Assembly: GCA_007922195.1 (NCBI GenBank)
Contig: ML682002.1
Coordinates: 868,001-932,000, forward strand
Source of the DNA: Podocnemis expansa
Lineage: Eukaryota; Chordata; Testudines; Podocnemididae
Direction of reading: 5' to 3'
Length of the DNA stretch: 64,000 nt
Shown in pieces: positions 56,210 to 64,000 of this stretch (positions are counted from its first letter, which is position 1; the number at the start of each line of letters is the position of its first letter). The position numbers and the translations under genes were made by a program. The notes beneath the pieces were generated by a model. That model was not told where the DNA came from. It saw only the letters and a program-made list of their open reading frames with translations, and ran no database searches.

Positions 56210-56256
<47 letters not shown>
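56210..56256 (+). repeat. (CA)n microsatellite at the gap edge
   Basis: About 23 perfect CA units directly abutting the N-run, so it probably extends into the gap and may have caused the assembly break. Confidence 0.95.
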
Positions 56257-56259
<3 letters not shown>

Positions 56260-56470
56260 CCACCACTCAACACAATACCTGCAACATGACATAAAACATA
56301 CATACAACACAAACATTGCCCAGCACAAAATATCCATGCAGCACAATGCAACATGTATGCGCAGAACTACAGCACATAACATAATCCAAAATACACTGTA
56401 CAATCGAAAACACATGCTGCCACCTGTATACTCTGTGCAACACAGACACATAAACCCAGCTTTACATCTC
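56257..56470 (+). repeat. ACA-rich degenerate simple sequence
   Basis: Strand-asymmetric A and C composition (acacaatacc, acatacatacaacacaaac, gcagcacaatgcaacatg), looking like an old expanded and mutated CA-type tract. Confidence 0.5.
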
Positions 56471-58890
56471 CGCTCCACAAGACCCGCAGACCTGCCTACC
56501 TCTCTGCCAGGTCTCAGCTGCCTTCCTGAGCTGCCCAGTGCCCTGGAGCCCCGTGGGGCACCCAGAGAGTCCCCACATTACCTGCAGGTGCGGTGCAAGT
56601 CACAGCTGCTCAGCAGGGAGATGACGACACCCGCTGGGACCTGCTGCTGGGAAGACCAGAGCAAGCCCTTGAGAGGTGGCACGGGAACCTGTAGGTCGGG
56701 GAGAGGGACCACAGGAACAGGAGAGATGAGAAAGGAGCTGGCCTGGCCCATCTCCTACCCTCCCATGAGACTCACCTGCTGAGCTAGACTGGGAGACTAT
56801 CACAGCCATGCAGTCTCCCGGCTCTCTCAGGAGCAAAGTGCCACATGTTACCTGGTTTTCTTCACCATTCTGGCATCCTTGTAGGTGATAACCAGACCCA
56901 GTGTCTGGTCAGAAACACTGACTAGACCCCAGTTGGCTGCCCTTCTTGACCGGACTTTCCGGTTAAAAACTGGACATCTGGCAAATTCCATTTTTGTCGC
57001 CAGACAGGCTTTCCTTCAGCCCATCTCCACCTTTGGGCCCCCAAAATCAGCACCCAGCTTTTACAGATCTGGGCCTTGCTGAAGGCCACTTGTCACTGAA
57101 CCAGAGGCAGACTCAGTGGGCCTCGCACCCAGTCCTGTGTGCTTATTTGCCAATGTGGTTTCTCACCAGTATATCCTTACAGCACATACAGCTCCCTGTC
57201 ACAGAAGACAGAGGCAGAGGGTGGTTTTAGAAGTTGAATACTGACCCCCATGATTTGCAACTTAATTCCTGGGCACATTTGCTTGACTGGGTCTTGGTCC
57301 ATCCATACCTTAAGACAAGTCAACCCTATTCAAATTAAAAGAAAGAGGTTTCTATGGACAAAGCAGGGCCACACCACTCCTTTCATTGCTCCTCTGACCT
57401 TTGGTTTCAATAGGAAAAGGACATTTAGAAAAAGCAAGGAGGAAAACAGGAAAGCAGAAATCCATCCTCAGCTTTCAGCCTGCAACAGAAGTGGCTTTAG
57501 GTATTTTAACAACATTTCCTTTTCTGCAGTTAATCCTTGCACAAGGCTAACAGGAAGTTTAAAAACACATGTGCCATATAGGGCCTAGCAACCTTGACTT
57601 CAGTCACAGACAGCTCAACTGGAACGCGGCACAATAACACACAGCACAGCGCACGTGCAGTGTAAAGAGATGACAGGAGGGTGCTCCCAGATGTTGCACA
57701 TTGTTGGAGGGGGAAAGCGGCACAATACCAATACTTCATATTAATATACTGTCTTGTATCATGAAGAATCACAGGCTTCTTCACAAAATAGACTCAGAGC
57801 ACTAGGAAACTGAAGCCTATCCAGGGGAGCAGGTAACTCCAATGGATGCGCAGCACATGACAGCAACTGGGCAGTAAGGAAAGGCCCCAGATTGGCTTGA
57901 CGTATCAGAGGAACTTTGATGTTCCCAAAGAGCAGAACATACCTCGTGTTTTAATTATGCATCTGTAGCCCAAAGAGCCAGACACCACAGAACGAGAGAG
58001 GTTAGGGGATGAGCAGAGAAAGCTAAGATGTCAACAATATCTGCAAGCAAATCTGAGGCCGGAAGCTTAATGCTTGCCATGTTGTTACTCCTTCTGGCCT
58101 GCACAGGAAGATTTGATATGCAGCAACGTTTGGTTGTCTCTTTAGTTCATCTTCATAATGTCTCTCCCATCTCCAATCCAAAGAAAAACTGCATTCAGGT
58201 TTCACCATGGTGGTTTTACAGTGTGCTACTTCGTTAACTTCCTGTTAGTGGAATTGTCCTTCAGTGTTACCTGGGAGTCTGGCCACAGACTCAAACTCAG
58301 TAGAGAAACAAAGGTCATTCCAAAGCTGCTTTCTGTAGGCTCTCTCTCCACCAGCCCTCTTGTAGGTCACCCAGCGGATCCATCCTCCCAAAGAAAACAA
58401 TTGACTTTGTTTGAAGAGTCACGGCCAAGTGTTTCTAACAAGCTCAGCCAGGAAGCAAATGTTGGCTGCCAAGGACTCCAAAAGTGGGGCAGGAGGATGG
58501 ATCACGGGATCCATGGTGGCATCATTTCAAAGACAGACAGTTACTGCTGAGCAAGTACCACTCTGTTCTTCAGGTCTGTGTCGGTGCGGACCCCACAACA
58601 CGCGCCTGGCAAGATGCATCCTCACTGGATGGTGGGAGTGAGGCTGAACAACTGCTCTCCTGAACTTGGCATCCTACCTGACTGCCATGTCAAGGTGTGC
58701 AATATTCATCAACAGGTACTAGATCCCAGAGGCTGGCTCCTTCCAGAAGCAGGCAGAGGCTGCTGCTTTGTCCCCGGGGGGAAAATATCTTCACATCTGG
58801 GGGGACAGGTTTGTTAGTTTGAAAACAGCAGGTGGAAATACACTACGTGATCCACTCATATCTTCTGCGACAAGGTGGCTTGGCTTTCTG
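56471..58890. other. Repeat-like and unassigned sequence
   Basis: At about 56890-57000 there are phrases (GACCGGACTTTCCGGTTAAA, AACTGGACATCTGGCAAATT) of a kind I recall as highly repeated in turtle-like genomes; the same repeat may start near 56480. The rest shows no gene, and no coding domain was recognised. Confidence 0.4.
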
Positions 58891-58894
58891 CTGC

Positions 58895-60120
58895 ACTAAT
58901 GTGATAGCCTGTACCCCTTATTCACCATGTTTGTAAGACTATGTTAGACTTGGTATGAAGCACACTGAGTAAGGTATCATTTGCTGATTGTTATGTCCTG
59001 ATGTAATACACAGAGTAACATTCTAGGTAAAGATGTAAGATTCTACTATATTACCAAGACATGCTAATATTTGTTCAGGAGGGCAGTCGCAAACAAGTCC
59101 ACCCAAAGACAAAGGTTAAGCCAGCACCTTGGGCAGGTGTCAACAGAATCAAATGGACCATCTCCTGATTAAGTGGCCACTCTGCTGCAAGGGAGAGGCT
59201 GTGGGCAAAAAATATACCTTTGACAAAGCAGCAGTTTAGGTTGCTGGATGCAGTTTCTGTCTTCTGGACATCAACTAGAAATTACTTTTGTACATGAGAA
59301 ATGGCTCTAAGAGAAGAGAAGAGGGCAAATGTCACAAATCCATCCTGACTGGGATGATTTCATTGGGGCTGGTCTTCCTTTGAGGAGTGGGTTGGACCAG
59401 ATGACCTCCTGAAGTCCCTGCCAACCTTAATCTTCTATGGTATCTCCTTGGCTCTCTACCCACAGTGTCATCAACACCTGAAGAACAAAGGAAGCAGCAT
59501 GTGACATGGAGAAGATCCTGAGTGAAAGGTCAGCCAATAAGACTGTTGGAATAGTTGATGAAAGAAACCTTTGCTTTGTAATCACTTGGCTTGTTAACTT
59601 AGGTGTTAGCTGCACTGTACCTTTTATTTCTTTGTAGACCATTCTGACACAGATGTCTTGTTACGTCTACTCACTGAAAGGCTACCTTTCTGTAGTTAAT
59701 AAATTTTAGCTGTTTTTTCCCTAAACCAGTGTGCTTGGACTGAAGGGTCTGGGAAACTCCACTGGGAAAACAAGGTCTGTGCATATCACTTTCTACTGAC
59801 GAATGATGGACTTTATATGAGCTTGCATTGTCTGGCTGAGTGCTGGGCAGTAAAGACAAACAATTCTGGTGGAAAGGCCGTGACTGGGAGTTTACCACTG
59901 TTGTCCTGTAATGTAATTCATTGGTGGCTGGCTGTTGCACTCATACCAAAGAGCTGGGAATGATTTATATGCTGGAGGCTGTGCCACGGAGCAGTCCAGG
60001 AGTGGTTACTTTCACAGCAAAGAAGGTAAAAGGCACCCCAGATTGCAGAATTTAGGGAACACAGCTGTCCGTTGGTCCAGATTGAACCCTGGTTAATATC
60101 ACAACTGGATATGGTCACGA
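58895..60120 (+). repeat. Possible LTR-like repeat, interrupted by a CR1 tail
   Basis: A roughly 1.2-kb block without reading frames, starting near TGTGATAGCCTGTACCCC. It contains AATAAA at about 59697 in GTTAATAAATTTTAGC and a run of phrases (ggtctgggaaactccactgg, gagcttgcattgtctggctg, gggaacacagctgtccgttg) that I associate with a recurrent turtle repeat resembling a solo LTR. Termini and target duplication were not established. No retroviral proteins are present. Confidence 0.3.
59335..59442 (+). mobile_element. CR1 LINE 3' tail fragment
   Basis: 'tgggatgatttcattggggc', 'gagtgggttggaccagatga', 'cctcctgaagtccctgccaa' and 'cttctatggt' make up the standard CR1 3' end. Confidence 0.75.
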
Positions 60121-60154
60121 AGAGGTGTGGAGAGGGTCTGAAAGGCTTGACCCT

Positions 60155-60640
60155 GTTATGGAATCATGGAAGTGACTTCGGGAAGTAATCTACTCCAAAC
60201 CCCTGCTCAAAGCAAGACCAACTTCAGCTAAATCATTCTGGCCAGGGCTTTGTCAAGCCAGCCCTTAAAAATCTCTAAGGATAGAGATTCCACCACCTCT
60301 CTAGGTAACACTTTCTGGTGCTTCACCATCCTCCTCATGAAAAAGGTTTTCCTAATACCCAACCTCGATCTCTCCCACTTGAACTTGAGACCTTTGCTCT
60401 TAGCTCTGTCATCTGCCACCACTGAGAACAGCCTAGCTTCATTCTCTTTGGAACACCCCTTCAGGTAGCTGAAAGCCACTATCAAATTTTCCCTCACTTC
60501 TTTTATACAGACTGAACATACCTAGCCAGGAGGGAAACTGGACATAGTACTCCAGATGTACCTCACTATTGCTGAATAGAGGGTAGTAATCACTTCCCTT
60601 GAGGGGGGAGGTAATAGAGCAAAGTGCTGGAGACATCTAA
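60155..60640 (-). mobile_element. CR1 LINE 3' region (antisense)
   Basis: Begins 'tatggaatcatggaagtgac', then 'caaacccctgctcaaagcaa', 'ggccagggctttgtcaagcc', 'gagattccaccacctctcta' and 'gaaaaaggttttcctaatac', the antisense CR1 3' region. The minus open frame inside is not a CR1 protein domain. Confidence 0.88.
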
Positions 60641-63600
60641 AACATTCAGCTTCTTTCCTCCCAGTGTTGAGACTGGCTTCGGCTGCTAAAGCACATGGTT
60701 TAGGCAGGCTCCCAAGAGAGCATTAGGGATGAACTTGGGGTGTGGTTTTAGGATCACCTTCTTATCTATGAAGAAAGAAGTGTGAGGCAGTCCAACCATA
60801 ATGGTTTGGGTTCACCGACTCACCATGCAGAGATAATAGTCACAAGAGAGATTGTCTTAATGAGAAGGCAGTGTGCATGCCTGGCAGTGGCTCAAGAGAG
60901 ACTCTGTAAGCTTTTGAACAACGACAGCGAGTTCCTGCGTGACGTGGGTCCTTGCCTGGAGGATCAATATGAAGAAGCTCCTTGAAGAATTTTGATGGTG
61001 TAGCATGTGAGACTACAGCATGACTTCTCTGCAATATAACATTAAATTACAGCAAGACAGACCTTACGGGAATTAAATGTTTGCCATGTGTGCTTCAGGA
61101 TCAGTGTATAGCTCCGGATCTTCAGTATCAGAGATTCTACTGGGTTAATGCTATTCTGGGTTGCCTATTCGACAAAATCTTTTCCAAAAGGAGCAGCATA
61201 TTATCTTGGATGAAGACTCTCTGTTTTGCTCAAGAATCTCCTGAACCCTTAGGGTGCAGTCCCAGTGGTCTTCAGGGAGCTAACATTCAAGCCACCAGGC
61301 AAGCTGGAAAGTGTATGGTAGGTTACCTGGACATCCGTAACAGGTTCAATAGACAAATCTGTCTCAGACATGCCAGTGACAACCTCTTCCCATCTAATGT
61401 TGGATATATTCCTAAAGACCAGGAGAACTGATGGGAAAGCACGGTGGAGTGCTTGAGTCCATTGAAGGAGAAGGACATCCAGCAGGGATCTTGAACTCAA
61501 ACCTCCTTCAGTGAAGGAGTGTAGATAACTTGGTGTCGTCCTTGGCTGGTGAACAAAAATTACCATTGTGTGTAGACTGGATTTCCACAGTGACCACCCA
61601 AGGTTAACTACTCCTAATCAAGAAGCCTGGAAGGCTGTTGCTGACTACTAGGAGTTGCAGAGCCAAAAGGGCTAGCTCCATGTTGACCACACAGTCAAAT
61701 CTCCATGGCTTGCTGGAAGGGAGAGATGCTGACCAAACATCTCCTGAGTTGTTTAAATAGTACATTGCTGGCGTATTGCTGGTTGCACCAACAATCTGCA
61801 CAGAACAAGCAGGGATGCTGAGGAGGACTGGCTAACAGCTCTTCGTGCCAAGACATTCAGGTGTAGTTTCAGATCACTCTGACACCATGTGCCTAGCATT
61901 TGAGGATGAGCCATCCCTCCCTTTCCCTGGGCTCTCACAGGACTTGAGGTGGGACTATGGATATTCCTGCTCTTTTGATGTCTGGATGGGGATGTGTACA
62001 GATACCACAGGTGCCAGGACCAGAGATGCAGTTTGCAATTATCTCCATACCAACACATGGCCTATGAGTCCAAGATATGCACACACTGCTACCATTAGGT
62101 ATGTCTCAGGCCACGTACCAACTGCAGGCTGGCTTCCAGGCAGGTAGTTGCTGATCTGGAGTTGAGCAAGCTCCTCTTAACTGCATCATCTGTGACTGGG
62201 TGAGAATGCTGTGTTTTCCACAAGCCGTTCTGACTGAGAGACCTGGGAAATGAGGCATCCCAGAGCTGTCTGTCTCCTGTTGGCACCTCCCTCCACTGGG
62301 TGGTTGTCTGGGTAAGGGAGTCATCGATTCCCTTTTTTGTTAAATGTGTTGCCACTAAATGACAGGCATTTGATGAATGCTCTGGACATTGGGGGGAACA
62401 TGAAGGGCAGGACCCTGTCCTGACCACATTTGTGCACCACTGTGAGTCGTCTTTACCTCCTGTGCGCCTAGTAGATGGTTATGGTGGAGGCTGTATCTTG
62501 ATGACTGTGATGATACGTTCCAGTGCAGAAGAGCTGACTAGGCAGATTGTTGTCCAGTCCACTGCCAATCTAGATGAGCCAGCAGTGGCACAGACCCATA
62601 AAGGCTGCCATGCAAGTCCACACACTATATGGCAACATATCTTGTAGTCTGGGTCTACAGTGCTGGACTTGTGTTATAAACAACTGTATAGACATAGGTG
62701 CTTGGGCCAGAGCTTGGACTCTGGAATCCACCCCCAACCCTCTTAGACTTGGAGCCCAAGCTCTCTTGGGGTGGCTGCTTGCTATATTGATGTGTGATCA
62801 ATGACACTGATGATGGCCCTTGAAGGAGGGCGTTCTTCGGGAACAACAAGATGTGAACTTCTTCTGAGGCAGTGCTGTCATATAAGGTGATAACGGCACC
62901 AGGGTCTGTATTTGTATTACTAGACAAGAGCAGACCCAATTCCATCCTTGTCTCATCTCCTCAAAATCAAGGTTGAAACCCCAGCATATACTGTTGGAGC
63001 TGGGATCAGTTGCGGTGCAGAACGTTGTAATTCAGAATTCTCCTTCTGCCCAGCCTGCGTCAGAGTTAGTGGTCTTCCTGCAGGAGGCTTTGTGGTATCC
63101 CTTCTTATGGGAGCTCCTTCTTCGGTTTCTGCATTTGATGCAGCTCCTCCTGGTTTCAGATCACTCTGCAGACACTGGAGATTGTTGGTGCTAGATGCCA
63201 TGCTGATGCTGAGACCAGCTTTGGTGCTGGAAATCTACACTGATTCTGGTGCCGGTCTCCTCTGCATCATCTTCTTTGTGCAGGTCCCAGGTGCTTCCCA
63301 TCTGCTTGATTGGGGGAGCATGGAAGGTGGACAGGTGAGATGATGCTGGCTTCCCTTCTAGTCAGATTCAGGAATCTGATTCCTCATGCTCCAATGAGAC
63401 CTTCATGGACTGTTCCACAAAATAATCTTGAGTTTCAGCCTCACGTCTCAAGAGGTGCACAGCCTGGCAGCAAAGACCCATCATTCTGAGCATCTGTCCA
63501 GAATACAAGATTCTATGAGGCAGAAGCAAGATCTGCTGGGGACAGTCTTCAGAGGATTTAGATGACTGCAGGAGGGTCAGAGCTTGCAGCCTGCAGGTTT

Positions 63601-64000
63601 GAAGTCTTCCACGTTAAAGAGATCTGTAATGCACATTTATCTGGGGAGGTAGCAGGGGTCTGACCAGTAGCTCAGTCAGACGGGTCAAATTAGTTCAGGG
63701 TGCTCAAACACCAGAGACAAAGAAGTAAAACCTGAACTAAGATGATTGGTTGGACGTTTTTCCACGTCCATCTCAATGCTGAGGGTGGTAAAAGTGGATG
63801 CCCCTTCCCTGCCTATATACTCTAGTACAGAAGCAGGGGCAGCAGCAGACTTGCACACTTCCACAAAGGACTTCACCATTAAATAACACACCAGTCTCAC
63901 ACGCATCAGGTTTGGGTATAGCTCCAGTGGGGATCAATACTGCTACTGACTTGAAGGAAAACGGGGGGCCAGCCTGACTCCATCACCACTCCCAACAGAG
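60641..64000. other. Unassigned sequence, probably repeat-derived
   Basis: No gene or clear domain was recognised. At about 62655-62790 there are GTCTACAG, TAGACATAG and CCCAAGCTCT motifs of the MITE kind seen at 34275. At 63050-63300 the sequence has repeated GGTGCTGG and GGTGCCGG motifs, slightly like the upper part of the DIRS-like Gag region, which could mean a second, older copy. The open frame at 63685-63906 (minus, 73 codons) has no known match that I recognise. Confidence 0.35.

Noticed and set aside
55195..56289. Long frames spanning the N-run and (CA)n tract
   Set aside because: Artefact of reading through 400 N; only the parts outside the gap were interpreted.
60228..60497. 89-codon minus frame in the CR1 at 60 kb
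   Set aside because: Lies in the CR1 3' region and contains no reverse transcriptase motif.
63685..63906. 73-codon minus frame that reads smoothly
   Set aside because: No family recognised, short, and no supporting splice or repeat context; left unassigned.

Overview
The window is vertebrate nuclear DNA. It holds most of one protein-coding gene spread over about 30 kb, embedded in densely interspersed, often nested transposable-element fossils. The repeat mix (CR1 LINE 3' ends in both orientations, MIR-type tRNA SINEs, many hAT-like MITEs with 8-bp target duplications, and a DIRS-like element) points to a sauropsid. A turtle is most likely and a crocodilian less so. That assignment rests on recognising repeat style, not on a database search.

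Gene: PTP4A3 (PRL-3 phosphatase) lies on the minus strand. Five coding exons were assembled by hand (30557-30661, 20948-21040, 5379-5509, 2891-2965, 1067-1184). They sum to 522 nt, giving 173 residues plus a stop, with GT-AG borders and consistent phases throughout. The catalytic residues D72, C104 and R110, the redox partner C49 and a C-terminal CAAX box (CCTM) are all present. The 3' UTR runs off the left edge. The first coding exon has a likely splice acceptor 55 nt before the ATG, and a CpG-rich patch lies at about 30.94-31.17 kb, so the upstream non-coding exon or exons and the promoter lie at higher coordinates.

Region by region: 1-1066 is 3' UTR or flank; 1185-5378 are introns with few repeats; 5510-20947 (15.4 kb intron) and 21041-30556 (9.5 kb intron) are filled with CR1, MIR-like SINEs, hAT MITEs and a palindromic foldback repeat; 30717-51277 is 5' flank or 5'-UTR intron with more of the same and a 44-bp tandem repeat; 51278-55809 is a decayed DIRS-like retroelement with a nearly perfect inverted terminal structure and a Gag (LAP2alpha-like) pseudogene; 55810-56209 is a 400-N assembly gap next to a (CA)n tract; 56210-64000 is repeat-derived, with a possible LTR-like unit, CR1 pieces and unassigned sequence. 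No RNA gene, CRISPR array or bacterial-type system was found.

The most notable signals are: (1) a foldback repeat family of about eight copies, with 10-13-bp, variable-length target duplications and truncated left ends, which does not fit the usual hAT or mariner picture; (2) the DIRS-like element with palindromic ends and an inward-facing TATA motif; (3) several hAT insertions with perfect or near-perfect 8-bp duplications nested in CR1 copies, which give a relative time order.
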